Part shown: positions 25,948 through 35,788 of the stretch, in pieces
Layout of the letters: each line of letters begins with the position of its first letter
How positions within the stretch are numbered: position 1 is the first letter of the stretch
Assembly: GCF_016714275.1 (NCBI RefSeq)
Contig: NZ_JADJNP010000002.1
Span: 682,001 to 746,000, forward strand
DNA length: 64,000 nucleotides
Source: Tessaracoccus sp.
GTDB taxonomy: Bacteria > Actinomycetota > Actinomycetes > Propionibacteriales > Propionibacteriaceae
Direction: 5' to 3'
The notes under the pieces: model-generated
The model's database searches: none
What the model saw: the letters and a program-made list of their open reading frames with translations, nothing else
Told to the model about the DNA's origin: nothing
Translations under genes and position numbers: made by a program

Positions 25948-26951
25948 CGCGACACACCTCCACACAGAGTCGGGCCCAGGCCGCTCACAGTCGGCTCGAC
26001 GATCGACGGCGCCCCCTCGGGGACGATGAAGTAAGCAAGGGTCTCAGACATATGTCCGTAGTGGAGCACCACCTCGAAGCTGGTGTCCTTCACCGACGTG
26101 TCGGCACGGGGCTGGAGCACCAGCCGGGGCGGCAGCGGCTGCGGGTTGAGCTCGGCAGACACGTAGTCGGCGCCCGGTCCCCGCAGCTCGTACTTGCCCT
26201 CCTGGAGCAGGTAGACGGTCCGCGTCTCGCCGGAGTGGATGCCCTCGCCGAACTTCTCGGTCAGGGCCTCGACCTCCCACGGCTCGCGCGCCCGCTCAGC
26301 GAGAGCGGCAAGATGGAGCCGGTAGCACTCGCCGTACCCCTTGCGGAGCTCGGCCCAGGAATCCCACGGCCCGTATCCCTCAAGCGGCTTCTCCCGCGAG
26401 CGCCTCACCCGCACCGGCTTCATCCGCTCGCCGTCCTCGGCCTCGCCCTCCGGCATCGTGGTGTACCCGGTCGTCAGTCGCCGCGGCAGCTCGGCCGGCA
26501 GACCCTGCAGCTTGGGCGGCATGGTGCCGATGTGCGCCAGGTACTCGCCCTGGTCGTCCTCGGCGGCGTAGCAGAGCGCATCCAGCTTGACCAGGCGAGG
26601 AACCTCCCCAACCAGGACCTCGAGCTGCCGGCTCGGCGGTGCGAGGTCAAGGCTGAAATGGGGCACCGGCACGTCGTGGGCTCCGGTCGCCACCAGGATG
26701 AAGCCGCGGTCGTACTCCTTGGCCTCGCCGTCGGGCACCGGAAGCGCCGTCAGCAGGCCCTCCAGCTCGAACTCCCAGTACGCGACCTCGTCGAGGTCCG
26801 GGCGGTAGACGGGCGTCGCCTCCTCCGCGAACCGCGGCTCGGGCTGCCGCCGGTCGAGGCGCGGATACAGGTGCTCGACGGTCATCGCGGCGACCGCGCG
26901 TGCGGCCCTCCGCCTGACCTCCGTCGGCACCTTCTCAATCGGGACTCTCAT
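25944..26951 (-). CDS. Unknown 335-aa protein coupled to the peptidase-like gene
   Basis: I do not recognise this soluble, charged protein. It has no signal peptide or membrane helix and is mixed alpha/beta in appearance. The C-terminal third contains a Pro-rich motif ELNPQPLPPRLVLQP followed by a beta-rich segment (TSFEVVLHYGHM). It is the first gene of a two-gene unit, overlapping the peptidase-like gene by four bases, and has its own 140-bp upstream region. The NPQPLPP segment is an obvious exposed candidate site for recognition by the partner, but that is speculation. Confidence 0.6.
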   Translation of the reverse strand: MRVPIEKVPTEVRRRAARAVAAMTVEHLYPRLDRRQPEPRFAEEATPVYRPDLDEVAYWEFELEGLLTALPVPDGEAKEYDRGFILVATGAHDVPVPHFSLDLAPPSRQLEVLVGEVPRLVKLDALCYAAEDDQGEYLAHIGTMPPKLQGLPAELPRRLTTGYTTMPEGEAEDGERMKPVRVRRSREKPLEGYGPWDSWAELRKGYGECYRLHLAALAERAREPWEVEALTEKFGEGIHSGETRTVYLLQEGKYELRGPGADYVSAELNPQPLPPRLVLQPRADTSVKDTSFEVVLHYGHMSETLAYFIVPEGAPSIVEPTVSGLGPTLCGGVSR

Positions 26952-27050
26952 GGTCTCCTCCTTGTGCGTGGACGACCAGATGTGTCGCCCTCTGCACCCC
27001 AGGAGTCCGCGCGCGGGCCGGTGATACGTGGGACTGTCCAGAGACGCGGT

Positions 27051-27079
27051 CGCGCCCGGCAGGAGGCCTGCCGGGCGCG
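27051..27079 (-). terminator. GC-rich hairpin downstream of cysK
   Basis: A perfect 13-bp stem (27051-27063 with 27067-27079) has a three-base loop and sits 17 bp past the cysK stop. There is no U-run, so termination may need Rho or other help, as is common in actinobacteria. Confidence 0.6.
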
Positions 27080-27095
27080 AGGAGAGGTGGAAGGG

Positions 27096-28025
27096 TCAGT
27101 TGTCGATGAGGCCCTCGAAGAGGACGGTGGAGAGGTAGCGCTCGCCGAAGTCCGGGAGGACGACGACGATGAGCTTGCCCGCGTTCTCCGGGCGGGCGGC
27201 GACCTCAGCGGCAGCCGACAGCGCGGCGCCGGACGAGATGCCGACGAGCAGACCCTCCTCCGTGGCGGCGCGGCGGGCGAACTCCACGGCCTGGGTGATG
27301 TTGCGCGGCACGACCTCGTCGATCACGGACTGGTCGACGATCTCGGGGATGAAGTTCGCGCCGAGGCCCTGGATCTTGTGCGGACCGGGCTGGCCGCCGC
27401 TCAGCAGCGGGGACTCCTCCGGCTCGACGGCGATGATCTGCACCTCGGGCTTGCGCTCCTTGAGCACCTGGCCGACGCCGGAGATGGTGCCGCCGGTGCC
27501 GACGCCCGCGACGACGATGTCGACGTTGCCCTCGGTGTCGTTCCAGATCTCCTCCGCGGTGGTCTTGCGGTGGATGGCGACGTTGGCCGGGTTGGCGAAC
27601 TGGCGGGCGAGGACCCCGCCGCGCTCGGCCGCGATCTCGTTGGCCTTCTCGACGGCGCCACGCATGCCCTGCGGGCCGGGGGTGAGCACCAGCTCGGCGC
27701 CGTAGGCGCGCAGCAGCGCGCGCCGCTCGAGCGACATCGTCTCGGGCATCGTCAGGACGACGTTGTAGCCGCGGGCGGCGCCGACCATGGCCAGCGCGAT
27801 GCCGGTGTTGCCGGAGGTGCCCTCCACGATCGTTCCGCCGGGCTGCAGCTCGCCGGAGGCCTCGGCCGCGTCGATGATGGCGGCGCCGATGCGGTCCTTG
27901 ACGGAGTTGGCCGGGTTGTAGAACTCCAGCTTCGCGGCGACGGTGGCGTTGTCGCCGACGATGCGGTTCAGCTTCACGAGGGGGGTGCGGCCGATGACGG
28001 CCGTCACGTCGGGATAAATGCTCAT
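27096..28025 (-). CDS. cysK: Cysteine synthase (O-acetylserine sulfhydrylase)
   Basis: The 309-aa PLP enzyme makes cysteine from O-acetylserine and sulfide. The PLP lysine is K43 in NSVKDRIG, the substrate loop is [12 protein letters not shown], and the phosphate-binding loop is VGTGGTISG. Length and motifs fit CysK closely. It is monocistronic here, with no serine acetyltransferase gene adjacent. CysM or cystathionine beta-synthase are less likely given the length and lack of a CBS domain. Confidence 0.93.
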   Translation of the reverse strand: MSIYPDVTAVIGRTPLVKLNRIVGDNATVAAKLEFYNPANSVKDRIGAAIIDAAEASGELQPGGTIVEGTSGNTGIALAMVGAARGYNVVLTMPETMSLERRALLRAYGAELVLTPGPQGMRGAVEKANEIAAERGGVLARQFANPANVAIHRKTTAEEIWNDTEGNVDIVVAGVGTGGTISGVGQVLKERKPEVQIIAVEPEESPLLSGGQPGPHKIQGLGANFIPEIVDQSVIDEVVPRNITQAVEFARRAATEEGLLVGISSGAALSAAAEVAARPENAGKLIVVVLPDFGERYLSTVLFEGLIDN

Positions 28026-28110
28026 GCCAGGCGCAACCCGCGCCCGCGCCCCCGTATTCCCGAGGGGCCGGGAAAATCCCCGCGAAATCCGCCAGGGGCG
28101 AACGCCCCCG

Positions 28111-29808
28111 CTATCCGGCGGCGATCCGCACGTCTCGGCGCAGGAACAGCGGGAGGCCGACGGCGAGGAAGATCACGACGCCGGCCGCGAGCCAGGCGGG
28201 CTGCCACCACGAGGCGCCCTCCATCAGCGGCGGCCCGTACAGGTAGGCGCGGAACGGCGACCACCAGCCCCAGGCCTCCTTGCCCGCGGCGAGCAGCAGC
28301 GTGTAGCCGAAGTAGCCCGCGACGGCGAGCCCGGTCGTCGCCCACACCGCCACCGACGAGCGCCCCGCCGCCGCCGACAGCAGCAGCGCGAGGGCGCCGA
28401 AGAACCAGCCGAGCAGCGTCGCGAGGGAGCAGGCCCAGGCGAGGTTGACGATGGAGACGTCGATGCCCGCCATCGCGATACCCGCCCAGGTGCCGAGGAA
28501 CATCGTGACGGTGACGATCAGCACGTACAGCGCCGATGCCGCGGCAACGGTCGCGTACACGCGGGCGCGCGAGACCGGCTGGGCGAGCAGCAGCGACATC
28601 CGGCGGGCGCGCTCCTCCCCCGCGATGCCCGACGACGCCGCGACCGTCGCGACGAGGATCACCGCCGCGGGCAGCATCATGCCGAAGCTCTCCAGGTGCA
28701 GGAAGCCCGCGGGGTCGGCGATGTCTCCGCCGCCGAAGAGGTCGAGCATCGTCTGCGGGAACGTGACGGCGAAGTCGCCCATCGCCGTGCTCAGCTCCTC
28801 GTACATCAGCGGCATGGACATGCCCATCAGAAGCGCCATGATGACGACGACGGAGACGAGCAGCCCTCGCTGCGCGCGCAGCCGCAGCCCGAGCAGCGAC
28901 GGCGTCCTGCTCGCGCGCGGCGGGTCGCCCGCCTCAGGGGCGGCGTGCCGGGCGGGGCTGGCACCGGTCCGCGCAGCCCGCCGAGGCGCGCGGCGGAGGG
29001 CCTCGATCCTCGCCGACAGCGACGACCCGGCCTGCGCGAGCCGCAGCTCCCGCACGCGGAATCCCAGGGCGCCGAGCGCGATCAGGGCCGCCGCCCCGCC
29101 GAGCAGCAGCGCGAGGTGCCCGCCGTCGACCCCGTTGACCAGCGGCTTCGTCCCGTTGAACCAGGTCCAAGGGATCCAGTCAGCCGCGCCCTCGCGCCAC
29201 AGCGGCAGCAGGCCGGAGCCGAGCCAGCCGAGCACCATGACGGCGGCTGCCAGCCCCGCGGCGAGGCCCTTACGCCCCGTCGCGGCGCCGACGGCGAGCG
29301 CGAGCGACGCGTGGAAGACCGCGTTGGCCGTCAGGTGCGCGACCAGCGCGAACAGGCGCGCGTCGCCGACCTCGGTGCCCACCATCAGGGGAGCCACCTC
29401 GGCGACCGCCAACAGCAGCGCGCCGCCGGCGGCCAGCAGCGCGATCATGGCGGCGGCGCGGCTGAGGAGGTAGGCGACGCGGGAGACCGGCGCGGCCAAG
29501 ACGAGGTGCAGCGTCCGGTCCTGCTCCTCGCCGGCGACGGCCTGGGCGCCGATCGCGATCGCGACGCCGACGAACGCGAGCGCGCCGATCGAGGCGAGCA
29601 TCTCGTTGTAGGCGAGGATCGCGGGGTCGGCCCCCACCGGGACGCCCATCAGCGCGCGCACCGCCTCCGGAAGCTTGTCGTAGATGCTGAGGTCCAGGTC
29701 GCTGTAGACGGCGAGGCCCAGGGCCAGCATGCCCGCGACGACCGCAGCCGTGATCAGCAGCCCCCTCCACCCCGTCGCCAGGCCGCGCCTGAGGACGGCG
29801 GCGTTCAC
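28111..29808 (-). CDS. ABC-2 type exporter membrane protein (fused two-half permease)
   Basis: The 565-aa protein has about twelve membrane helices in two similar halves, each with an [17 protein letters not shown] or [21 protein letters not shown] cytoplasmic loop, typical of ABC-2 exporters. The start ATG overlaps the stop of the ATPase gene (ATGA). With that ATPase and the TetR regulator it forms a three-gene operon, probably a drug or lipid-type efflux pump. The substrate cannot be read from sequence. Confidence 0.85.
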   Translation of the reverse strand: MNAAVLRRGLATGWRGLLITAAVVAGMLALGLAVYSDLDLSIYDKLPEAVRALMGVPVGADPAILAYNEMLASIGALAFVGVAIAIGAQAVAGEEQDRTLHLVLAAPVSRVAYLLSRAAAMIALLAAGGALLLAVAEVAPLMVGTEVGDARLFALVAHLTANAVFHASLALAVGAATGRKGLAAGLAAAVMVLGWLGSGLLPLWREGAADWIPWTWFNGTKPLVNGVDGGHLALLLGGAAALIALGALGFRVRELRLAQAGSSLSARIEALRRAPRRAARTGASPARHAAPEAGDPPRASRTPSLLGLRLRAQRGLLVSVVVIMALLMGMSMPLMYEELSTAMGDFAVTFPQTMLDLFGGGDIADPAGFLHLESFGMMLPAAVILVATVAASSGIAGEERARRMSLLLAQPVSRARVYATVAAASALYVLIVTVTMFLGTWAGIAMAGIDVSIVNLAWACSLATLLGWFFGALALLLSAAAGRSSVAVWATTGLAVAGYFGYTLLLAAGKEAWGWWSPFRAYLYGPPLMEGASWWQPAWLAAGVVIFLAVGLPLFLRRDVRIAAG

Positions 29809-30689
29809 GACTCGTCCTTGTAGTAGGTGAGGAAGATGTCCTCGAGCTCGGCCTCCTGGGTGTGGATGTCGCGCAGCCGCACCTTGGCGGTCACCGCGGC
29901 GAGCAGTTGCGCCATGTCGCCGTCGAAGTTCAGCTCGACGCGGTCGGCGTGGATGTCGAGGTCCCTGATCCCCCGCACGGCGGCCAGGTCCGCGGGCGCG
30001 AGCACCCCGTCGACGTCGATCTCGACGCGCCGCATCTTCTTCCTGCGCAGCGCGGCGACCTCCTCGACAGCGATCAGGTGGCCGTGCCGGATGATGCCCA
30101 CGCGGTCGGCGACCCGCTCGACCTCGGACAGCGTGTGGCTGGAGAGGAAGACGGAGCGGCCGTCGTCGACCACCTCCCGCATCATCGCCCAGAACTCGTG
30201 CTGCACGAGCGGGTCGAGGCCTGCGTTCGGCTCGTCGAGGATGAGCAGCTCCGGCTTGTGCATGAACACCGAGATCAGCCCGATCTTCTGGCGGTTGCCT
30301 GTGGACAGCTCGCCCACGCGCTTGTCGAGGGTCGCCCCCAGGCGCTCGGCAAGCTGCAGCGCGTAGCCCCAGTCGACGCCTCCGCGCAGCCCCGCGAAGA
30401 ACCTGAGCGTCTCCTGCCCCGTCATCGACGGCCAGAGCGCGAGGTCCGGCGGCAGGTAGCCCAGTCGCCGCCGGTGCGCGACCTCGCGCGGGGCCGCGCC
30501 GAGCACCGTCGCCGACCCCGCCGTCGGGTTCAACTCGCCCATCAGCACGCGGATCGTGGTCGACTTGCCCGCACCGTTGGGGCCGAGGAAGCCGAAGATC
30601 TCGCCCGGGCGGACGTCGAGGTCGAGGTCGACGAGCGCAGGGAACGAGCCGTAGTGCTTGGTCAGGCCGGCGGTCTGGATGGGGTTCAT
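29805..30689 (-). CDS. ABC exporter ATPase
   Basis: The 294-aa ATPase starts at ATG 30689. It has Walker A GPNGAGKST, the signature LSTGNRQKIGL (a variant of LSGGQ), Walker B LLILDEP and the switch histidine in SSHT. It energises the permease encoded next. The gene overlaps the TetR gene upstream (ATGA) and the permease gene downstream, so the order regulator-ATPase-permease is one coupled unit. Confidence 0.92.
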   Translation of the reverse strand: MNPIQTAGLTKHYGSFPALVDLDLDVRPGEIFGFLGPNGAGKSTTIRVLMGELNPTAGSATVLGAAPREVAHRRRLGYLPPDLALWPSMTGQETLRFFAGLRGGVDWGYALQLAERLGATLDKRVGELSTGNRQKIGLISVFMHKPELLILDEPNAGLDPLVQHEFWAMMREVVDDGRSVFLSSHTLSEVERVADRVGIIRHGHLIAVEEVAALRRKKMRRVEIDVDGVLAPADLAAVRGIRDLDIHADRVELNFDGDMAQLLAAVTAKVRLRDIHTQEAELEDIFLTYYKDES

Positions 30690-31330
30690 TTCTCTTCCTC
30701 CTGGAGGTGAGCGAGCGCTGCGGCGTACTGGTCGAGGACGGCGGGGGTGACGAGGCCCGAGAACACTTCCATCTGGAGGCGCACGTAGTCGCCGAACCCG
30801 GGCTGGGCGGCGAGGTCGACGGCGCGGATGTCGACGCCGAGGAGGCGCCGCATGTGCCGGTACATGACCAGCGAGCCGAGCGCGTAGATGGTCATCATGG
30901 CGGCGCGGCGCCGCTCGTTCGGCGTGCGCGTGAACAGCCCGAGCTCCACGCCGTCGGCCATGTACTCGGCGGCGTCGGCGGCGAGCGCGTCGACGAGGTC
31001 GTTGATGTGCCGGCTGTCGTCGGCAAGGCGCATGGCGAGGTACCCCATGATGTGCGTGTCGCCGCTCTGCCGCACCGCCGCGAGGACGTCGACCGAGGGA
31101 CCGCCCTGGATGGCCTCTTCCTTGAGCTGCTTGATCGTGGCCGCGACGTGCTCGTCGCACGCGACGAGGAGATCCGCCATGGAGCCGAAGTGGTGCCGAA
31201 TGAGGCCGGCCGATAGTCCGGCGCGGTCGGCGACGCCACGGGCGGTCAGCGCCCTCGCCCCCTCCTCCGCGACGATCTCGACCGCCGTGTCCCGCAGCCT
31301 CGCCTTCGCCGTCCTGTCATCCACAGCCAT
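30686..31330 (-). CDS. TetR-family regulator of the ABC exporter
   Basis: The 214-aa protein has an N-terminal TetR helix-turn-helix (ALTARGVADRAGLSAGLIRHHF) and a helical ligand-binding domain. It leads the exporter operon and probably represses it and itself through the palindromes at 31331-31364, directly at its own start. The upstream LacI gene ends only 12 bp away on the same strand, so some read-through from lacI is possible. Confidence 0.88.
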   Translation of the reverse strand: MAVDDRTAKARLRDTAVEIVAEEGARALTARGVADRAGLSAGLIRHHFGSMADLLVACDEHVAATIKQLKEEAIQGGPSVDVLAAVRQSGDTHIMGYLAMRLADDSRHINDLVDALAADAAEYMADGVELGLFTRTPNERRRAAMMTIYALGSLVMYRHMRRLLGVDIRAVDLAAQPGFGDYVRLQMEVFSGLVTPAVLDQYAAALAHLQEEEK

Positions 31331-31364
31331 GATACGAGCGTATCACTTGCTATACGTCTGTATA
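31331..31364. promoter_or_regulatory. Two palindromic operators at the tetR start
   Basis: GATACG-AG-CGTATC (31331-31344) and TATAC-GTCT-GTATA (31351-31364) are perfect palindromes 20 bp apart, centre to centre. They immediately precede the TetR ATG and overlap the last codons of the LacI gene. TetR autoregulation is the simple reading. Confidence 0.65.
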
Positions 31365-32470
31365 GGCTCCGTTTCCACCTGGTCGTTCGGATACCGCGCG
31401 GCGTTGGCCCGCCTGCCCGGCCGCGGGGGCGTGGTGGAACGGCGGATCGTCAAGTTGGCAGAAAGCGACACTTGCTGCGGCAGATCGGCATTCTCGAGAA
31501 GTCCGACACAGAGTTCAGCCGCGATCTCCCCCTGACGACGCGGCGACTGGGCGACCGTCGTCAAGTCCATGGATTCGGCCATCGGGTGGTCATCAACGCC
31601 GATCAGCGACATGTCCTCGGGCACGCTCAGACCCGCCCTACGCAGAGTACGCAAGGCCCCGAAAGCCACCTCATCCGAGAAGGCGAAGACCGCAGTCGGA
31701 GTGTGAGGGAGCGCCAACAACGCGCTCATCCCCATGGAGCCTCCGTCTATGCCCCACCGGACAGCAACCACGAAGTCCTCGTTGACTGCAACTCCCGCCT
31801 CCGCGAGCGCCGCACGGAACCCCTGCTCACGGCTGACGTCAGACGAATAGTGGAAGCCCTCCGGATCAACGCACGTGATCATGCCGATCTCACGATGCCC
31901 GAGCGCGAGCAGGTGATCCACCGCCTGGCGGCCGACGCTCTCGTCGACGACACCCACCGAAGGCCGATCCGGCGTGACGATGCCGACCACCACTGCATGC
32001 ACGTCCATCGAATCGAGCCGCTCCCACTCGTAGCCGCTCAACGGAAACGCGATCACGATGATCGCGTCGACCTTGCGTCGAGCCGGGAGATCCTCGAAGA
32101 ACCTCGCCCGCGCAGCGCTGTCCGCCACGGGATAGAGCACCACGTCGATCCCATGGGCCGCGAGCACCCGGGTCGCCCCGGCGATCACGCTGGCGTAGAA
32201 CCACTCGTCGATGGTCGGGGTTACGAAGCCCACCCGGCCGGTGCGTCCACCGCTCAGCTTCGAAGCCTCGGGGCTCACGACGTAGCCCAGTTCTTCGGTG
32301 ATCCGGCGAATCCGGGCACGGGTCTGCGCCGAGACCCCTGGGTTTCCCGACAGCGCGCGCGAGACCGTGCTGAGCGCGACGCCCGCAGCGGAGGCGACGT
32401 CCGCCATATGCACCGGCTTGCGCTCATCCGACGACATAGCCGACGCGCGCGGGCTCACCGGTCCAGCCAC
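31343..32470 (-). CDS. LacI-family repressor of the isomalto-oligosaccharide operon
   Basis: The 375-aa protein starts at GTG 32470 behind GGGGAG; an internal ATG at 32437 is an alternative. The LacI helix-turn-helix (MADVASAAGVALSTVSRALSG) is followed by a hinge and a periplasmic-binding-protein-like sensor domain. The gene is divergent from the sugar operon at 32638, whose promoter carries a matching LacI operator at 32567-32580. The inducer is presumably an alpha-glucoside taken up by the system. Confidence 0.9.
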   Translation of the reverse strand: MAGPVSPRASAMSSDERKPVHMADVASAAGVALSTVSRALSGNPGVSAQTRARIRRITEELGYVVSPEASKLSGGRTGRVGFVTPTIDEWFYASVIAGATRVLAAHGIDVVLYPVADSAARARFFEDLPARRKVDAIIVIAFPLSGYEWERLDSMDVHAVVVGIVTPDRPSVGVVDESVGRQAVDHLLALGHREIGMITCVDPEGFHYSSDVSREQGFRAALAEAGVAVNEDFVVAVRWGIDGGSMGMSALLALPHTPTAVFAFSDEVAFGALRTLRRAGLSVPEDMSLIGVDDHPMAESMDLTTVAQSPRRQGEIAAELCVGLLENADLPQQVSLSANLTIRRSTTPPRPGRRANAARYPNDQVETEPIQTYSK

Positions 32471-32533
32471 TACGACTCCCCTCCCCCTGCATCTGACGTC
32501 AGGGCTCTCTCATCTCACAGAGAGCCTAGCGGT

Positions 32534-32580
32534 TTGACACCATTGCGCAACAGACTTAGCATTATCCGCAAGCGTTTGCG
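32534..32580 (+). promoter_or_regulatory. Sigma70-type promoter with LacI operator
   Basis: TTGACA (32534-32539) and TAGCAT (32557-32562) are spaced 17 bp. Four bases later comes CGCAAGCGTTTGCG (32567-32580), a near-perfect palindrome with the central CG of LacI-family operators. A repressor bound there would cover the transcription start of the substrate-binding-protein gene. Confidence 0.75.
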
Positions 32581-32637
32581 TATATGCGCCGCGACACAGG
32601 GCACGACGCCGTGTGACATTCCAAGGAAGGAAACTCT

Positions 32638-33942
32638 GTGAAGTCCTCACCACGTATCCGGCTCGCACTCCGAGGAGCCGCCGCCACCCTCGCCCTTGCG
32701 CTCGGCCTCTCCGGCTGCTCCGGGGGCAGCGCGCCCGCCGAGACGAACAGCACCTTCACCGTGTGGTGGTTCGACACTCCGGACAGCGCGATGGGCATCG
32801 CCTCCGCACACGCACTCGAAGAGTTCAAGAAGGCGCACCCCGACATCGACGTCGTCTTCGAACAGAAGAGCTTCGAGCAGATGCAGCAGACCGGCACCAT
32901 GGTGCTGAACTCCGACACCGCACCCGACGTGATGGAGTTCACGAAGGGATCGGCCACCGCGGGATTGGCCGCGAAGTCCGGGCTGCTCGTCGATCTGACC
33001 GAGGTTGCCGAGAAGCGCGGCTGGAACGACCTCATGCCGCCGAGCGTCTCGGCGGTGGGCCACTACGACGAGCGCGGCGTGCTGGGCCTCGGATCGCTCT
33101 TCGGCATCCCGAACTACGGCGAGTTCGTCAGCGTGTACTACAACAAAGACCTCTTCGACCAGCACGGCGTGCAGGTGCCCACCACAATGTCGGAGTTCGA
33201 AAGCGCCATGGATGCCTTCGTCGCCGCCGACGTCACTCCGCTCTCGGTTGCCGGCGCAGAGTACGGCGCCAACCACCTCTGGTACCAGCTCGCACTGACG
33301 AAGGCAGATCGCACCTGGGTGAACAACTTCCAGCTCTTCGAGGGCGACGTCGACTTCCACGATGAGGCCTGGACCTTCGCCGCGCAGACGATGCTCGACT
33401 GGCAGGAGAAGGGCTACTTCAGCACGGACGCCACCGGCCTGAAGGCCACGGACATGCTCAGCGAGTTCACCACGGGCCAGAACCCGATGATGGTCTCGGG
33501 AACCTGGTTCGACGGCCAGCTCGCAGCGGCGACCGACCTGAACTGGAGCAAGTTCTCCTTCCCCGGTGCCGACTACATCTCCGGAAGCGGCGGCAACATC
33601 TGGGTCATCCCCGAGAAGTCGACACAGAAGGAACTCGCCGAAGAGTTCATTGACTTCACGTTGCAGCCGTCCTCGCAGCTGATTCTCGCTAACGCGGGAG
33701 CGGTGGCGGTCGCGGCGGATCCCGCCCAGGTGACCGACCCGCACGCGCAGGAGTCCGCGGTCATGTTCTCCGGGATCGCCGAGTCCGACGGCCTCGCCTA
33801 CTACGCGGACTGGCCGGCGCCCGGCTTCTACGACTTCCAGGTGAAGAGCCTGCAGAGCCTCCTGACCGGAACCATGTCGGTCGCGCAGTTCAACGACGCG
33901 ATCGCCAAGTTCTACCAGGATTACGCGGCCCAGATCCGTTGA
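32638..33942 (+). CDS. Sugar ABC transporter substrate-binding lipoprotein
   Basis: The 434-aa lipoprotein starts at GTG 32638 behind AAGGAAGGA. Its signal peptide ends in the lipobox LSGC (Cys27). The rest is a family 1 extracellular solute-binding domain (TVWWFDTPDS, then VMEFTKGSATAGLA). It captures the oligosaccharide outside the cell for the MalF/MalG-type permeases encoded next. The hydrolase in the operon points to isomaltose-type glucosides as ligand. Confidence 0.92.
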   Translation: MKSSPRIRLALRGAAATLALALGLSGCSGGSAPAETNSTFTVWWFDTPDSAMGIASAHALEEFKKAHPDIDVVFEQKSFEQMQQTGTMVLNSDTAPDVMEFTKGSATAGLAAKSGLLVDLTEVAEKRGWNDLMPPSVSAVGHYDERGVLGLGSLFGIPNYGEFVSVYYNKDLFDQHGVQVPTTMSEFESAMDAFVAADVTPLSVAGAEYGANHLWYQLALTKADRTWVNNFQLFEGDVDFHDEAWTFAAQTMLDWQEKGYFSTDATGLKATDMLSEFTTGQNPMMVSGTWFDGQLAAATDLNWSKFSFPGADYISGSGGNIWVIPEKSTQKELAEEFIDFTLQPSSQLILANAGAVAVAADPAQVTDPHAQESAVMFSGIAESDGLAYYADWPAPGFYDFQVKSLQSLLTGTMSVAQFNDAIAKFYQDYAAQIR

Positions 33943-33948
33943 TTCGCG

Positions 33949-33978
33949 GGGTGGGCGCGCGTGGCCGCGCGTCCACCC
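33949..33978 (+). promoter_or_regulatory. Intercistronic hairpin after the binding-protein gene
   Basis: A 13-bp stem with one G-U pair (33949-33961 with 33966-33978, TGGC loop) and no U-run lies between the binding-protein and permease genes. Such stems commonly stabilise the upstream message and lower expression of the permease genes. Confidence 0.6.
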
Positions 33979-33994
33979 GTCGAAAGGAGAATCA

Positions 33995-34918
33995 ATGACG
34001 ACACCGACCACGCAAACCGCCCGCACCGGGCGACGACGCCTCGACTTCGGCTACCTGCCCTACCTCGTCCCCGGGCTGCTCGGGTACCTGGTGATCATCG
34101 CGATCCCGTTCTTCACGAACCTCGGCCTCAGCTTCACCAGTTGGGCAGGCATCGGCGATCCACGCCCCATCGGGCTTGACAACTACGCGCGGCTCATCGG
34201 CGACGAGACATTCTGGGTCTCGCTGTTCAACAGCTTCGCGATGATCATCGCGATGGCGGTCATCCCGACGCTGATCACCCTCGTGCTCGCCGCCGCCCTC
34301 TACGACTACGTGGGAACCGCCTTCGGCCCCAAGCTGGCGAGCTTCTTCCGCGCAGGCTTCTACATCCCCCAGATCATCCCCATCACGGTCGTCGGCATCC
34401 TCTGGGGATGGATGCTGATGCCCACCGGCGGCGTGGTGAACAGCTTCCTGAAGTCGATCGGATTGGGGAACCTCACCTACAACTGGCTCGGCTCTCCGAC
34501 GACGGCGCTGCCGTCCGTGATGGTGGTGCTCATCTGGTTTCAGATCGGCTATTGCCTTGTGATGTTCATGGCGGGCCTCGCTCGCACCGATCCGTCCCTC
34601 ACTGAGGCAGCCTCGTTGGACGGCGCGACCTGGCGACAGCGGTTCTTCCATGTGATCATCCCGCAGCTCAAGCCCGAGATCTACGTCGTGCTCCTTACCA
34701 CCACGATCACGGCGCTCAAGGTCTTCGCTCCCATCTACGTCTTGACGAAGGGAGGCCCGGGGACGGCCACCACCGTGCCGTCCTATCTCGCCTGGCAGGC
34801 CTTCTTCTCACGCAACGACGTCGGATATGGCGCAACCGTTTCCACTGTCATGACGGTCATCATCATCGTGCTCGCGCTCTTCTTCCAGCGCGCGCAGTCT
34901 CGCGGACAGGAGGACTAG
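33995..34918 (+). CDS. Sugar ABC permease, MalF type
   Basis: The 307-aa protein has six membrane helices and the EAA loop (EAASLDGATWRQRFFHVIIPQL) that docks the ATPase. AAAGGAG precedes the ATG. It heterodimerises with the next gene product. No ATPase gene is present in the operon, so a shared MsiK-type ATPase encoded elsewhere is required; this is established for many actinobacterial sugar transporters. Confidence 0.92.
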   Translation: MTTPTTQTARTGRRRLDFGYLPYLVPGLLGYLVIIAIPFFTNLGLSFTSWAGIGDPRPIGLDNYARLIGDETFWVSLFNSFAMIIAMAVIPTLITLVLAAALYDYVGTAFGPKLASFFRAGFYIPQIIPITVVGILWGWMLMPTGGVVNSFLKSIGLGNLTYNWLGSPTTALPSVMVVLIWFQIGYCLVMFMAGLARTDPSLTEAASLDGATWRQRFFHVIIPQLKPEIYVVLLTTTITALKVFAPIYVLTKGGPGTATTVPSYLAWQAFFSRNDVGYGATVSTVMTVIIIVLALFFQRAQSRGQED

Positions 34919-34921
34919 GTC

Positions 34922-35788
34922 ATGTCAACCGCACAACTATCCGGCCCCGTCGCCACCCATCATCGGCACCCCCGCCCGGTGCGCTGGATCGTCCTCACGC
35001 TGCTGGCGCTGCTCCTGCTCGGCACCCTCCTCCCGTTGGGCTTGGCGTTCCTCAACGCCTTCAAGACGCCCGCCGACTACGCGGCGAGCGGCCCGGTCGC
35101 GTGGCCAACGAGCTTCACGCTTGACAGCATCGTCTCCTTCTGGCGGAGCGTCGACTTCGGCACGAAGCTCTGGAACAGCATCGTGATCAGCACCTGTGTC
35201 GCCCTCCTGGGCGTCGCCCTCTCCGTTCTGAGCGCCTACGCGATCGGCATCGGCAGGATCAGGGGCAGCGGCATCCTGCTCGCGCTGTTCATCGTGGGGT
35301 TGACGCTCCCTCAGGAGGCGCTGGTCTATCCCCTGTACGCGCTCTCCAAGCAGGTCGGGCTCTACGACTCGAAGATAGCGATCGTCATTCTGTTCGCGGT
35401 GCTCCAGAGCGCGTTCGGCACCTACTTCATCTCCTCGGTACTCACGGCCTTCCCCCGGGAGATCCTGGAGGCGGCGAGGATGGACGGCGCCGGACGACTT
35501 CGCATCCTCGTGTCGGTCGTGCTTCCGATGCTGCGTCCCACCCTGATGGTGCTCGCAACGTTCTTCTTCATCTGGACCTGGAACGAGTTCTTCCTTCCCC
35601 TCGTCCTGCTCGTGTCGGAGGCGAACCAGACGGTCACGCTCGCGTTGGGCACGCTCCAAGGCGAGATGACGAGCGACCCGACCACGACGGCGGGGGCCTC
35701 CCTCCTCGGCACCCTCCCGACCCTCATCTTCTTCCTCATCTTCCAGCGCACCTTGACAAAGGGCATCACCGTGGGAGCAGTCAAGTGA
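34922..35788 (+). CDS. Sugar ABC permease, MalG type
   Basis: The 288-aa protein has six membrane helices and an EAA loop (ILEAARMDGAGRLRILVSVV). It starts 3 bp after the MalF-type gene, and its stop overlaps the GTG of the hydrolase gene (GTGA). It is the second half of the membrane channel of the oligosaccharide importer. Confidence 0.92.
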   Translation: MSTAQLSGPVATHHRHPRPVRWIVLTLLALLLLGTLLPLGLAFLNAFKTPADYAASGPVAWPTSFTLDSIVSFWRSVDFGTKLWNSIVISTCVALLGVALSVLSAYAIGIGRIRGSGILLALFIVGLTLPQEALVYPLYALSKQVGLYDSKIAIVILFAVLQSAFGTYFISSVLTAFPREILEAARMDGAGRLRILVSVVLPMLRPTLMVLATFFFIWTWNEFFLPLVLLVSEANQTVTLALGTLQGEMTSDPTTTAGASLLGTLPTLIFFLIFQRTLTKGITVGAVK

